50,494 nucleotides of DNA from Flavobacterium sp. BFFFF1 (GCF_002256285.1 NZ_NKJE01000002.1:119674-170167); one strand, 5' to 3'. Positions 1 through 9,008 are shown, counted from the stretch's first letter. Program-made: numbers and translations. Notes: generated by a model not told the origin, from the sequence alone.

Positions 1-242
1 ATGGAATCAACCGGGCGACGTAAGAGACCAACCAGCCAGCGTATGTAACCAACCAGAAGACGTGTGAGATCAAACAGGCACCGCCACGATGTAGCGGGCA
101 AATTACATAAATCTACTGGTTTGTTGCATTTATCGGAAAAATAATATTAATATATCATTAAGAAATATTTAGGTTTTATTTTACAATAAGTGTAAAATTT
201 TATTTAAAAATTTGCCTAATTATTAATCAATAAATCAAAATT
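1..242. other. AT-rich leader region without a supported gene
   Basis: I see no convincing coding sequence here. The first 50 bases hold a 15-codon open frame that stops at once and could be the tail of an upstream gene. Bases 26-60 contain the short direct repeat ACCAACCAG twice. From about base 120 the sequence becomes very AT-rich and probably carries the promoter and leader of the following gene. No consensus TAnnTTTG box with a well placed TTG was found. Confidence 0.4.
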
Positions 243-1199
243 ATGAATCCAAAAGAACTCAAAAGAGCTTACAATGGCTCAGATGCTTTCATGGTACAGG
301 AAGCACGTCTCATTCACGGACTGGTCAATGCGGACCTCGCGCGTTTTACTTCGTTCGACAGTACGATCACCGCTGCAGCGCAAACGGCCTATCTTGCGGC
401 CATCACCGCGGCAGAGACGGTTGTGGACGATTCCGCAATCGTAGGACAGCTGAAGCAGTCTACCGAAGTCATGTTGGTCTCCATGGAAAATGCAAAAACA
501 AAGTACAGTGAGGTAAAATACTACGTCCTCAAAACATTCCCTAACAGTCCCGGCACCCAGCATGAGTTTGGGTTGAATGGGTATGCAGATGTCCGTACGA
601 GTGTTCCCAAAATGATCAATTTCCTTGACGAACTGAGCAAAGCTGCCATCAAATACCAGACACAGCTCGTCGCAGCGGGTTACAGCGCCACGGCTATTGC
701 AGCGATTGCTACCTTAAGAGCAGACCTGGTGGCGAAGAACCTGGTACAAAAATTAATCAAGAAACAACGCCCGAAGCTGACCGAAGACCGTATCGCCGTG
801 TTGAATACCTGCTATGCACGGATGGCAACACTCAACGCCGCTGGGCAATTGGTCTATGCCAATGATTATGCCAAACAGAAGCAATTCGTTTACATGCCCG
901 GATCAGAAAACGGCTCAGGCATACAGACCTTTGAAGGCAGCGTCGCAGCAGGGCATACGGCCACCATAGCTGAAATTGACTATGACGAGGACAATGTGTT
1001 CACATTCACCAATACGGGAAGCGTCTCGCTGTCGTTCTGTCTGTCTTCATCGGGGAACATCGAAGGCATTATCACTTCGATTCCTGCAGGCGCGAACCAA
1101 ACCCTCACCGGCTCAGAACTTAATGAGAATGGGACTATATTGCTGGTGCAGAATACTGCGGCTGAGGTCGGTAATTATACTGTAGAAGTTGAAGTTTAG
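243..1199 (+). CDS. Hypothetical protein, helical N-terminal part with beta-rich C-terminus
   Basis: I do not recognise this 318-residue protein. It has no signal peptide or membrane segment. Residues 1-210 are Ala-rich and look helical, with a basic stretch (LIKKQRPKL) near residue 170. From about residue 220 the composition changes to Gly/Ser/Thr/Asn-rich and probably beta-stranded, ending in NYTVEVEV, which suggests a small beta-sandwich domain. The ATG follows a long AT-rich leader and the gene is closed by a strong hairpin terminator, so it looks like a single-gene transcription unit. No function is proposed. Confidence 0.7.
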   Translation: MNPKELKRAYNGSDAFMVQEARLIHGLVNADLARFTSFDSTITAAAQTAYLAAITAAETVVDDSAIVGQLKQSTEVMLVSMENAKTKYSEVKYYVLKTFPNSPGTQHEFGLNGYADVRTSVPKMINFLDELSKAAIKYQTQLVAAGYSATAIAAIATLRADLVAKNLVQKLIKKQRPKLTEDRIAVLNTCYARMATLNAAGQLVYANDYAKQKQFVYMPGSENGSGIQTFEGSVAAGHTATIAEIDYDEDNVFTFTNTGSVSLSFCLSSSGNIEGIITSIPAGANQTLTGSELNENGTILLVQNTAAEVGNYTVEVEV

Positions 1200-1226
1200 C
1201 GTATGTTTCTTTAATTGAAACCAAAA

Positions 1227-1257
1227 AAAAATCCCCTTCATCACGAAGGGGATTTTA
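1227..1257. terminator. Bidirectional hairpin terminator
   Basis: A 9-bp perfect stem (ATCCCCTTC at 1231-1239 with GAAGGGGAT at 1245-1253) around a 5-base loop is flanked by an A-run on the left and TTTT on the right. It can end both the plus-strand gene before it and the minus-strand gene that converges on it. Confidence 0.85.
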
Positions 1258-1278
1258 TCATATAAGGGGCAAAAAAGG

Positions 1279-2877
1279 TTATTTCGCAATCAGTTTTCCG
1301 GATTTCACCATCTTCCCGTCCGTCATGATCTTATAGAAATAAAGGCCATTCGGCAAGCTTATGGCTAACGTGGACAGCGTGCCGCCCAGCTTGTTCGTAG
1401 CCACAACGGCACCGGTCGAATTGTAAATAACAATCACCGTATTGGCTGCAAGCACCGCTTCCGACTCGACATTAATCACGTCACGGAAGGGATTCGGGTA
1501 CACCTCTACCTTGCTTTTAATTTCCAAAGCCGGCGTGGCGAGGAACGTACAGCCGCCAGTCGACACCGCATTGATCCCAAACGTACTGATGCCGCCGCTG
1601 GTGCTAAGTGCCCTGCCGTCAATCGAGACCCCCGTATTCAGGATCATCGCGCCGTTGTTGCCAATCAGCGTTCCGGCAAATGCGGTGTAATCGTTGAGGT
1701 TGACGGCGCCATCCACCTTCCAGAACACGTTTTTCGCCTGCGCCCCGTTGATCAATTCCACTTCAGCGTACGTACCCGTAGAAAACGCCCCGTTGATCTT
1801 GATCACAAATACCGCGTCGGCAGTGCCCTGCGCATTCAGCTGCAGCACGGTGGGCAACACCGTAGCGCCGGACAATAAATAAGTATGCGGGGTCAGCACC
1901 AGGTCATTCCCGAACTGCGCCGGGTAAAGCAATTGGATGTCTACGGGCACCGTTTGCAGATAGGTATAAACGGTGTTCAGGTCCGCAGCACATTGCGCTG
2001 TGGCCACATCCGGGTTAGGGTGTATCGTTCCGGTCACGTTCTCCGTCTGGAACCCTGTAGTAAGTCCTACGTTGGTGCCCACATCCCCGGTAATAAACGT
2101 AATGCCCGTATTGGCCACTTCGCCGTTGCCTGAAAACACCGTAAAGCAGGCCACCGTATTCAGTACCGGCTGCACCGGGCCCGTCAAAGGCAGGGTGGAA
2201 CAACCCAGCGGTGTAGTCACTGTCACACCCGATACCGTGACGGCGCCGGTCGTAGAAAATGCCCGGCCCTCGAGCGTTACACCCGTATTCAAAATTACCG
2301 CGGCATTGTTGGCGATGATTGTCCCTTTGATTGAGGTGTTGGTCGCAAGATCCACCAGTCCCTCGATCTTCCAGAACACGTTGCATGCCAGCGCGCCATT
2401 CGTTAACAGCACCTGCGACGCTGCCGCAGACGAGAAAGCGCCCTGAATCTTAAAGATAAACACCGCATTCGGGTCGTTTTCACCATCAAGGATCAGTGTA
2501 TTGCTGAGCGAGGCACTTTCTCCGATGAAGTAGGTGCCGGCAACCAGCGTCTGCCCATTACCCAGCAGGGCAGCCGGGAAGAAATCGGGTACCGCAGCCT
2601 CGAGTTGGTTGTATGCGATCGTCAGGTCGGCAGCCGCGAGTGCCGTCGTACCGTCACTGTCGTGCATGACGCCATCGACATTCCCGAAATTGGTACTGGA
2701 CCCGTTGTTGGTCCCTACATTTCCGGTGAGTAACGAAAAACCGGTGTTGCTGACCGCCCCATTCGTTGAGAACAGTGCAAAGGTGGCGCTGCTGCCCAAA
2801 ACGGGTGCCTGCGCGGCGGCCTGTGAAAAGGAAAGACCTGCGATGACCAGCCCCATAACCTGTAATGTTGTTTTCAT
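1279..2877 (-). CDS. Secreted protein with two DUF3494 (ice-binding-like) domains and T9SS sorting domain
   Basis: The 532-residue precursor starts with a signal peptide (cleavage near AAAQA, residue 23). Two tandem DUF3494-type domains follow, at roughly residues 25-225 and 240-445. Each shows the family's recurring pattern: a variant of FalFSTNGAVSNTG, TGNVGTN, GTYFIG/HTYLLSG, VFIFKIQGAFS, NVFWKIEG and a closing stretch of ILNTGVTLEGRA type. The last 75 residues (YPNPF ... GLYFYKI ... GKLI) are a type A C-terminal sorting domain, so export through the T9SS and attachment to or release from the cell surface are expected. DUF3494 includes ice-binding adhesins and also many proteins of unknown ligand, so ice binding is a possibility, not a finding. 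It stands alone, facing a convergent terminator. Confidence 0.85.
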   Translation of the reverse strand: MKTTLQVMGLVIAGLSFSQAAAQAPVLGSSATFALFSTNGAVSNTGFSLLTGNVGTNNGSSTNFGNVDGVMHDSDGTTALAAADLTIAYNQLEAAVPDFFPAALLGNGQTLVAGTYFIGESASLSNTLILDGENDPNAVFIFKIQGAFSSAAASQVLLTNGALACNVFWKIEGLVDLATNTSIKGTIIANNAAVILNTGVTLEGRAFSTTGAVTVSGVTVTTPLGCSTLPLTGPVQPVLNTVACFTVFSGNGEVANTGITFITGDVGTNVGLTTGFQTENVTGTIHPNPDVATAQCAADLNTVYTYLQTVPVDIQLLYPAQFGNDLVLTPHTYLLSGATVLPTVLQLNAQGTADAVFVIKINGAFSTGTYAEVELINGAQAKNVFWKVDGAVNLNDYTAFAGTLIGNNGAMILNTGVSIDGRALSTSGGISTFGINAVSTGGCTFLATPALEIKSKVEVYPNPFRDVINVESEAVLAANTVIVIYNSTGAVVATNKLGGTLSTLAISLPNGLYFYKIMTDGKMVKSGKLIAK

Positions 2878-3120
2878 AAGTGTTGTGTTTCACACAGCAG
2901 GATTGCTGCGACACGGCAAAGGTGGCGCTATAAACGCGAGAAGATTTTTCCATTAACGTTTCATGCACGCGCGCAGGCGCACCACTGAAAACACGGAAAC
3001 ACCGCCAGCATCGGCCACCACTCGAAAGTTTAGGATGAAGCGGGGACGCTCCGCGATTTTAAGGGGGTGAATGTTGTAATGCTGGCAGGGAATGTTGGAA
3101 CAGGGAATTAGGGCAAAAAC

Positions 3121-3143
3121 AAAAAAACCTTCGTTTTGAAGGG
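3121..3143 (-). terminator. Possible minus-strand terminator
   Basis: Read on the minus strand, CCTTC (3142-3138) pairs with GAAGG (3132-3128) and is followed by a run of T. The stem is only 5 bp, so it is weak. It would end transcription from the 64-residue gene at 3298-3492. Confidence 0.45.
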
Positions 3144-3189
3144 ACGTTAAGAGTATAAAACGAAAAGTTTCAGTAAATCAATTGCATCA

Positions 3190-3262
3190 AACCATTAAGA
3201 AATCAAGTTTCATTACGGCACAAATAGGGATACTGCTTAATTTTCTTATTTCCTTAATGGTT
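3190..3262. repeat. Inverted repeat, possible member of the octamer-array class
   Basis: AACCATTAAG at 3190-3199 is the exact reverse complement of CTTAATGGTT at 3253-3262. CTTA recurs at 3236, 3245 and 3253, a spacing of 9 and 8 bases, and the left arm has similar spacing on the other strand. This resembles the octamer arrays described at 33-42 kb but is shorter and more degenerate, so membership is uncertain. Confidence 0.4.
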
Positions 3263-3297
3263 AAAAATACTTAGGGTAGTGCTCCGTCATTTAAATT

Positions 3298-3492
3298 TTA
3301 TTGCTTTCCTGCCTTTTTACGTGCCGCATAATTGGCATAAAAGCCACACCCAATAAACACCGCCACACAGCACAACAATCCGATTTTTGCCGGCTTCATC
3401 TTGTCTAAATCCATTTGGGTCAAAATAACAGTCATGATAATTGAACCCATGAGGATGATCGTGGTGCCCGGTTTTTTTGTTTTGGTTTCCAT
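3298..3492 (-). CDS. Small membrane protein, two predicted transmembrane segments
   Basis: This 64-residue protein has a basic N-terminus (METKTKKPG), a hydrophobic segment at about residues 9-24 (TIILMGSIIMTVILT), a short charged loop (DLDKMKPAK) and a second hydrophobic segment at about 36-54 with two adjacent Cys (LLCCVAV), then a basic tail. The layout predicts a hairpin in the inner membrane. I do not recognise a family. It is divergent from the ABC-F gene at 3627 and shares the intergenic space with it. Confidence 0.6.
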   Translation of the reverse strand: METKTKKPGTTIILMGSIIMTVILTQMDLDKMKPAKIGLLCCVAVFIGCGFYANYAARKKAGKQ

Positions 3493-3598
3493 ACGTTTTG
3501 TTTCTAGAACATCAATATTCCAAATATACTATTTTTTGGATGCGGTGAAACGGTTTCAAAATATTTTCTGCAATACCTGCTTTATCGCCGCTTCTGTT

Positions 3599-3606
3599 TA
3601 TCTTTG
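3599..3606 (+). promoter_or_regulatory. Bacteroidota -7 box for the first ABC-F gene
   Basis: TATCTTTG matches the TAnnTTTG consensus and lies 20 bases before the ATG at 3627. The triplet at the expected upstream distance (3577-3579, 19-base spacer) is CTG instead of TTG. Confidence 0.55.
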
Positions 3607-3626
3607 CCGCTTTAAATTTTTAAGGT

Positions 3627-5261
3627 ATGATTACGGTTAATGACATTTCAGTACAGTTTGGTGGCACAACGCTGTTTAGCGACGTTTCTTTTGCAATCAA
3701 TGAGAATGACAAAATCGCGCTGATGGGAAAGAATGGCGCCGGTAAATCCACGCTGCTGAAGATCATTGCAGGCGAGAGCAAGCCGTCTACCGGGAGCATC
3801 TCTGCGCCAAAAGAAGCGGTAATCGCGTACCTGCCGCAGCACTTGTTGACCAAAGACGACAATACCGTATTCGAAGAAGCATCAAAAGCGTTCAGCGAAG
3901 TGTTCCAGATGAAATCGGAAATCGATGACATCAACGAGCAACTGACGATCCGCACCGATTATGAAAGCGATGCGTACATGAAACTGATCGAGCGCGTGTC
4001 CGAACTCAGCGAGAAGTTCTACTCGATTGAAGAAGTGAACTACGAAGCCGAAGTCGAAAAAGTATTGAAAGGCCTCGGATTTGAACGCGAGGACTTCACG
4101 CGTCCCACCTCGGAATTTTCCGGCGGCTGGCGCATGCGCATCGAACTCGCCAAAATATTACTCAAAAAACCCGACCTGATCCTGCTCGATGAGCCCACAA
4201 ACCACATGGATATCGAAAGCATCCAATGGCTCGAGGACTTCCTGATCAATTCGGCGAAAGCAGTCATCGTGATCTCGCACGACCGTGCATTCGTAGACAA
4301 CATCACCAACCGTACGATAGAGGTCACCATGGGCCGCATCTACGATTATAAAGCCAAGTATTCGCATTACCTCGAACTCCGCAAGGACAGGCGTGTACAC
4401 CAGCAAAAAGCCTATGACGAACAGCAAAAGATGATTGCAGAGAACATGGAATTCATCGAACGCTTCAAAGGAACCTATTCGAAGACATTGCAGGTACAAT
4501 CCCGTGTCAAGATGCTCGAAAAGCTTGATTTGGTGGAGGTAGACGAAGTAGACAACTCGGCACTGAAACTGAAGTTCCCACCCTCACCCAGAAGCGGCCA
4601 GTATCCGGTCGTAGTCAATGAGCTTTCGAAGAAATACGATGACCATGTGGTGTTTAAGGACGCCAACCTCGTGGTCGAAAGAGGGGAGAAGGTCGCCTTC
4701 GTAGGGAAGAACGGTGAAGGAAAGTCGACAATGATCAAGGCGCTGATGAAAGAGATAAACCCCGATGCGGGCAAAGTCGAAATTGGGCACAACGTGCAGA
4801 TTGGTTATTTTGCACAGAACCAGGCGTCACTGCTCGACGGCGACCTGACCGTTTTTGAAACCATCGACCGCATTGCTGAAGGGGACATCCGCACACAGAT
4901 CAAGAACCTGCTTGGAGCGTTTATGTTTGGCGGAGACGACGTACAGAAAAAGGTAAAAGTGCTTTCCGGTGGCGAGAAAACGCGCCTCGCGATGATCAAA
5001 CTACTGTTGGAACCGGTCAACGTGCTGATTCTCGATGAGCCGACGAACCACCTCGATATGAAAACCAAGGACATTATTAAAGATGCGTTAAAGGATTTTG
5101 ACGGCACGCTGATCCTCGTTTCGCACGACCGAGATTTCCTCGATGGCCTGGCGCAAAAGGTTTTTGAATTCGGGAACAAGCGCGTGAAAGAACATTTTGA
5201 GGACATCAAGGGCTTCCTCGCACACAAAAAGATGGAAAGCCTGAAGGAAATCGAGAAATAA
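3627..5261 (+). CDS. ABC-F family ATP-binding protein
   Basis: A 544-residue soluble tandem ATPase. Two nucleotide-binding domains each have Walker A (GKNGAGKS at 34-41, GKNGEGKS at 360-367), a signature motif (FSGGW, LSGGE), Walker B and D-loop (LILLDEPTNHMD, LILDEPTNHLD) and the switch His (ISHDR, VSHDR). The charged linker between them (about 235-320) holds the ABC-F interaction motif region. No membrane segment or permease partner is present, as expected for ABC-F proteins that act on the ribosome (translation factors of the Ettr/YheS/YdiF type). The exact subfamily is not resolved by eye. A second ABC-F gene follows 145 bases downstream on the same strand. Confidence 0.93.
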   Translation: MITVNDISVQFGGTTLFSDVSFAINENDKIALMGKNGAGKSTLLKIIAGESKPSTGSISAPKEAVIAYLPQHLLTKDDNTVFEEASKAFSEVFQMKSEIDDINEQLTIRTDYESDAYMKLIERVSELSEKFYSIEEVNYEAEVEKVLKGLGFEREDFTRPTSEFSGGWRMRIELAKILLKKPDLILLDEPTNHMDIESIQWLEDFLINSAKAVIVISHDRAFVDNITNRTIEVTMGRIYDYKAKYSHYLELRKDRRVHQQKAYDEQQKMIAENMEFIERFKGTYSKTLQVQSRVKMLEKLDLVEVDEVDNSALKLKFPPSPRSGQYPVVVNELSKKYDDHVVFKDANLVVERGEKVAFVGKNGEGKSTMIKALMKEINPDAGKVEIGHNVQIGYFAQNQASLLDGDLTVFETIDRIAEGDIRTQIKNLLGAFMFGGDDVQKKVKVLSGGEKTRLAMIKLLLEPVNVLILDEPTNHLDMKTKDIIKDALKDFDGTLILVSHDRDFLDGLAQKVFEFGNKRVKEHFEDIKGFLAHKKMESLKEIEK

Positions 5262-5351
5262 TACCGCGACAGCATCGCTGCATACCGGTTTTTCCAATTG
5301 GTATCAGCAAACTTGCTGCGCGTGCAATCCTCTGCATTAAAACTAATAACC

Positions 5352-5359
5352 TACTTTTG
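5352..5359 (+). promoter_or_regulatory. Promoter -7 box before the second ABC-F gene
   Basis: TACTTTTG fits TAnnTTTG, with TCTG about 19 bases upstream (5329-5332) as a weak -33 element. It argues that the second ABC-F gene has its own promoter. The GTG start lies 47 bases downstream. Confidence 0.55.
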
Positions 5360-5406
5360 CACCGGAGGCATTAGCCCGCCATGGTATGAAGTAAAAACAA
5401 TTACGC

Positions 5407-7272
5407 GTGAATTATTTATCAGTAGAAAATATATCGAAGTCATTTGGAGAACGGACATTGTTCGACAACATCTCGTTTGGCATCAACAAAGACCAGAAAA
5501 TCGCATTCATCGCGAAGAACGGCACCGGGAAAACGACCATCATGAACATCATCAATGGTATAGACGAACCGGATACCGGTAAAATTGTCATCAGGAAGGA
5601 TATTAAGATGGCATTCCTGTCGCAGGTACCCGATTTGCAGGACGAACTGACCATTGAGGAAAGTGTCTTCGCCTCCGATAACCCGGTATTGAAGGTAATC
5701 GAAGAGTACGAGAAAGCACTGGAAAATCCAGAGGATGAAGAAGCCTACCAAAAGGCATTTGACAAAATGGACCAGCACAATGCCTGGGATTTTGAGACGC
5801 AGTTCAAGCAAATCCTGTTCAAGCTGAAACTCGAAGATTTTAAGCTCAAGGTAAAAAGCCTCTCGGGAGGGCAGAAGAAAAGGCTGTCGCTGGCGATTAT
5901 CCTGATCAGCCGCCCGGACCTGTTGATACTCGATGAACCGACAAACCACCTTGATCTGGAAATGATTGAATGGCTCGAAAGCTATTTCGCCAAAGAAAAC
6001 ATCACCTTGTTTATGGTCACGCACGACCGCTTCTTCCTGGAGCGCGTGTGCAACGAGATTATCGAGCTCGACAACGGTAAATTGTACCAATACAAAGGAA
6101 ATTATTCGTACTATTTAGAAAAGAAAGAACAGCGCATTGCCTCAGAAAATGCGAGTATCGATAAAGCGCAGAACCTGTTTGTGAAAGAACTCGACTGGAT
6201 GCGCCGACAGCCAAAGGCGCGTACCACCAAATCGAAGTCGCGGCAGGATGACTTCTACGTGATTAAGGAAAAGGCCGAAAGCCGCCGCCGTGAGAACGTC
6301 GTGGAACTTGAAATCAATATGGAACGCATGGGCAGCAAGATCATCGAACTGCACAAGCTGACAAAAAAGTTTAAGGACAAGGTTATTGTTGATAATTTCA
6401 GTTTTGACTTCCAGCGCGGCGAACGCATTGGGATCATCGGGAAGAATGGTACGGGAAAATCAACGTTCCTAAACCTGCTCACAGGCACTATCGCAGCGGA
6501 TTCAGGGAAAGTCGTCGTGGGCGACACCATAAAGATCGGGTACTATACGCAAAGCGGCATCAACCCGAAGCCGGGCCAGAAAGTGATTGACATCATCAAG
6601 GAATACGGTGAATACATCCCTTTGATGAAAGGCCGGACGATCTCTGCCGGGCAATTGCTCGAGCGCTTTCTGTTTGACAGGAAGAAACAACACGATTATG
6701 TGGAGAAACTCAGTGGCGGCGAGCTGAAACGGCTGTACCTGTGTACCGTGCTGATCCAGAATCCGAACTTCCTGATCCTCGATGAGCCGACAAACGACCT
6801 GGATATCGTAACACTGAATGTCCTCGAGAGTTTCCTGCTGGATTATCCGGGCTGCCTGATCGTCGTATCCCACGACCGTTATTTCATGGACAAAATTGTA
6901 GACCACCTGTTTGTATTTCGCGGGCAGGGCGAAATTGAGGATTTCCCCGGCAACTATTCTGATTTCAGGGCGTATGAAGACAGCGCCGAGCCTACGAAAA
7001 AAGAACTGACCTCAGTTTCTACTGAAAAGAACAGCTGGAAACAGCAAAATACGACGGCAGGCCTGAGCTTCAATGAGCAAAAGGAATACCAGAAGATCGA
7101 GCGCGAAATTAAAGATCTTGAAATCGAAAAGGCTAAAATAGAACAACTCTTTTCTGAAGGAAACCTGTCCGACGCCGATATTGATAAAAAAGCAAAGGAA
7201 TTGCAGCAAATCATTGAAAAGATTGAGTCAAAGGAAGAACGCTGGTTTGAACTATCGGCCAAAATAATGTAG
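5407..7272 (+). CDS. ABC-F family ATP-binding protein, Uup-like with C-terminal coiled coil
   Basis: A 621-residue tandem ATPase that begins with GTG; the residues that follow (NYLSVENISKSFGERTLF) match the usual family N-terminus. Walker A motifs are AKNGTGKT (36-43) and GKNGTGKS in the second half. Signatures are LSGGQ and LSGGE, with Walker B LLILDEPTNHLD and LILDEPTNDLD. After the second domain there is a spacer and a roughly 60-residue charged coiled coil (about 555-615), the hallmark of Uup, which binds DNA or ribosomes. Its role is likely in ribosome function or genome stability. It is separate from the first ABC-F gene by its own promoter box. The first Walker A has Ala in place of the usual first Gly, which is common in this group. 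Confidence 0.92.
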   Translation: MNYLSVENISKSFGERTLFDNISFGINKDQKIAFIAKNGTGKTTIMNIINGIDEPDTGKIVIRKDIKMAFLSQVPDLQDELTIEESVFASDNPVLKVIEEYEKALENPEDEEAYQKAFDKMDQHNAWDFETQFKQILFKLKLEDFKLKVKSLSGGQKKRLSLAIILISRPDLLILDEPTNHLDLEMIEWLESYFAKENITLFMVTHDRFFLERVCNEIIELDNGKLYQYKGNYSYYLEKKEQRIASENASIDKAQNLFVKELDWMRRQPKARTTKSKSRQDDFYVIKEKAESRRRENVVELEINMERMGSKIIELHKLTKKFKDKVIVDNFSFDFQRGERIGIIGKNGTGKSTFLNLLTGTIAADSGKVVVGDTIKIGYYTQSGINPKPGQKVIDIIKEYGEYIPLMKGRTISAGQLLERFLFDRKKQHDYVEKLSGGELKRLYLCTVLIQNPNFLILDEPTNDLDIVTLNVLESFLLDYPGCLIVVSHDRYFMDKIVDHLFVFRGQGEIEDFPGNYSDFRAYEDSAEPTKKELTSVSTEKNSWKQQNTTAGLSFNEQKEYQKIEREIKDLEIEKAKIEQLFSEGNLSDADIDKKAKELQQIIEKIESKEERWFELSAKIM

Positions 7273-7322
7273 CGGCTACTCCACAAGCATGGTTTTCAGT
7301 CAATAGCTATGGCATCAAAAAG

Positions 7323-8102
7323 ATGGTATTTCAATTAAGAGCATACATGAGGTTTCTTTGGGAATCCAAAAACGAGCACGGCGTACATTCGCCGTTTGTA
7401 TTCAGTTTGGTGACCAAATGCTTTTATGACAGAAATAAACTTCCAGAATACGCTTTATTGGCGCGCTTCCGGAATTCGTTAAGGCGAAATCAGGAATTCA
7501 TCGAGGTGACCGATTTCGGTGCCGGTTCCAAAGTCTTTAAATCTAACAAAAGAAAGGTTTCGAAAATCGCCGAAACAGCAGGCATAAGCCCAAAACGGGC
7601 TGCGTTGTTGCTGCGTGTGGTAAAGTACATTGAACCCGCGGACGTGCTCGAGGTGGGAACATCGTTGGGATTGGGAACATCGGCGCTGTCATTGGGGAAT
7701 CCGGCTGCGGCCATCACCACGCTGGAAGGATGCCCTGAAACCGCTAGGGTTGCAAAGCAGCAATTTGAGGCATTTGGATTGCAAAACATCAATGCAGTCG
7801 TCACCGACTTCGAGACTTACCTGAATGAACTTCCGCGGCACGGCAGGACATACCAATTGATTTATTTTGACGGCAACCACACCAAAAACGCCACATTGTC
7901 CTATTTCGAAAGTCTGCTGCACACCGCAGCAAATGACTCGGTATGGATATTTGACGACATCCATTGGTCCGCGGATATGGAAGCCGCGTGGGAAGCGATA
8001 AAAAAACACCCTGAAGTTACGGTCACCATCGACACGTTCCAATGGGGTTTTGTTTTTTTTCGGCGTGAGCAGCAAAAAGAACACTTTGTAATCCGCGTCT
8101 GA
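7323..8102 (+). CDS. Class I SAM-dependent methyltransferase
   Basis: A 259-residue cytosolic protein. The SAM-binding motif I is VLEVGTSLGLGTSAL (about residue 105), followed by an acidic residue after strand 2 (TTLEGCP), and motif IV YFDGNHTK near 180, the arrangement of O-methyltransferase-like enzymes. The N-terminal part (FLWESKNEHGVHSPFVFSLVTKCFYD) is a conserved extension typical of this Bacteroidota family. The substrate is unknown. It follows the Uup-like gene by 50 bases and may be cotranscribed. Confidence 0.85.
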   Translation: MVFQLRAYMRFLWESKNEHGVHSPFVFSLVTKCFYDRNKLPEYALLARFRNSLRRNQEFIEVTDFGAGSKVFKSNKRKVSKIAETAGISPKRAALLLRVVKYIEPADVLEVGTSLGLGTSALSLGNPAAAITTLEGCPETARVAKQQFEAFGLQNINAVVTDFETYLNELPRHGRTYQLIYFDGNHTKNATLSYFESLLHTAANDSVWIFDDIHWSADMEAAWEAIKKHPEVTVTIDTFQWGFVFFRREQQKEHFVIRV

Positions 8103-8130
8103 TTGCTTCATGTAATTTATAAGTGGGGTT

Positions 8131-8164
8131 AAAACAAAAATGACAGCCATTTCGGGCTGCCATT
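8131..8164 (-). terminator. Minus-strand terminator
   Basis: AATG-x-CAGCC pairs with GGCTG-x-CATT (8139-8148 with 8155-8164, one mismatch) around a short loop. On the minus strand it is followed by TTTTGTTTT. It ends the lipoprotein gene at 8183-8854. Confidence 0.7.
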
Positions 8165-8182
8165 TCGTAAACCTGTTCGGTT

Positions 8183-8854
8183 TTATTTTTTTGCATCAGC
8201 GTTTTCTTCAGCTTTAGCACCCATTCGTTCCCATTTGAATTTAGGAGCAAACTTGAATTTCAGCTCTGCAATCTTGCGGTTGTCACGAGACGAAAGGCCT
8301 TCTTTTTCCACGGTGTTCTTGTGTGCATCCAAAGCTTCATACATGGCTTTAATTTCATCAAAATCCTCTCTGGAGTAAGAATCCTTGTTTTTATCAAATT
8401 CATTATAGAAGTCGTTGTAAACTTTCAGGATGTTGTCTTTATTCACCCAGTCAAACTTCATGTCCTCACCGATTTTCCCGGCTCCGAAATAAGCATTGCG
8501 CAATACTTGTTTTCTGTCCGTGGCAACAGGAACAACTTCTTTGGCCGCTTCCTGATCTACCTTCGATTTCAGTTCTTCATATTTTGCTTTCGCTTTGGCA
8601 ATTCTTGCTTCGGCTGCCGCTTTGTCCTTGAATTCAGCAAGTGCTGCCTCGGCTGCTGCAGTACGCTCGTTATAGCTTGTTTCAATAGAAGCCCAGTTTT
8701 CTTTGGCGTCCATGACGGTTACTGTTGAAACAGAATCAGTGTATTTTTCATAACTGTCAACTGTTTTTTCAGCCTGTTTTTCGCCTTCACTCTTGCATGA
8801 GGTAAAGCTGGCGCCTACGATGGCAACTCCCAGCAATAAATAGTTCGTTTTCAT
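8183..8854 (-). CDS. Coiled-coil lipoprotein of unknown function
   Basis: I chose the ATG at 8854, giving 223 residues, because it starts a lipoprotein signal (MKTNYLLLGVAIVGASFTSC, lipid Cys at residue 20). The longer frame would run through the promoter. The mature protein has a helical, Ala/Glu/Lys-rich region with heptad character (about residues 65-125), then a charged C-terminal half with KFAPKFKWERMGAKAEENADAKK-like tail composition. It is probably a periplasmic or outer-membrane lipoprotein. No family is recognised. Confidence 0.8.
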   Translation of the reverse strand: MKTNYLLLGVAIVGASFTSCKSEGEKQAEKTVDSYEKYTDSVSTVTVMDAKENWASIETSYNERTAAAEAALAEFKDKAAAEARIAKAKAKYEELKSKVDQEAAKEVVPVATDRKQVLRNAYFGAGKIGEDMKFDWVNKDNILKVYNDFYNEFDKNKDSYSREDFDEIKAMYEALDAHKNTVEKEGLSSRDNRKIAELKFKFAPKFKWERMGAKAEENADAKK

Positions 8855-8883
8855 AAATATATTGTTTTGATTTTTATATGTAT

Positions 8884-8914
8884 CAAATGTAGTTCCGCGC
8901 CTTCCCAATAACAT
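8884..8914 (-). promoter_or_regulatory. Promoter of the coiled-coil lipoprotein gene
   Basis: On the minus strand TACATTTG (8891-8884) matches TAnnTTTG. The element at the 19-base distance (8914-8911) reads ATGT, a poor -33. It lies 30 bases before the chosen ATG and overlaps the longer reading frame, supporting the shorter start. Confidence 0.5.
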
Positions 8915-8963
8915 TTCCATTAATCAGATAAATATTATAACATTTCAACGATTGTAAATGGCA

Positions 8964-8993
8964 TTCGAGTTTACGGCAAAATGCTTACTTTTA
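8964..8993 (+). promoter_or_regulatory. Possible promoter of the LolD/MacB-like gene
   Basis: TACTTTTA (8986-8993) is one base off TAnnTTTG and TTC sits 19 bases before it (8964-8966). The same TACTTTTA variant occurs before meaB. Confidence 0.45.
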
Positions 8994-9008
8994 TCTCAAA
9001 TTTAGATT

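Larger units (their letters stand above)
2878..3297. other. Intergenic region, no gene seen
   Basis: About 420 bases without a supported reading frame. It should hold the promoter of the minus-strand DUF3494 gene near its left end, a minus-strand terminator-like hairpin at 3121-3143, and an inverted repeat at 3190-3262. The rest shows nothing I can interpret. Confidence 0.5.

Noticed and set aside
1..48. Short ORF beginning with the first base of the window
   Set aside because: Only 15 codons with no features; more likely the end of a gene or non-coding sequence.
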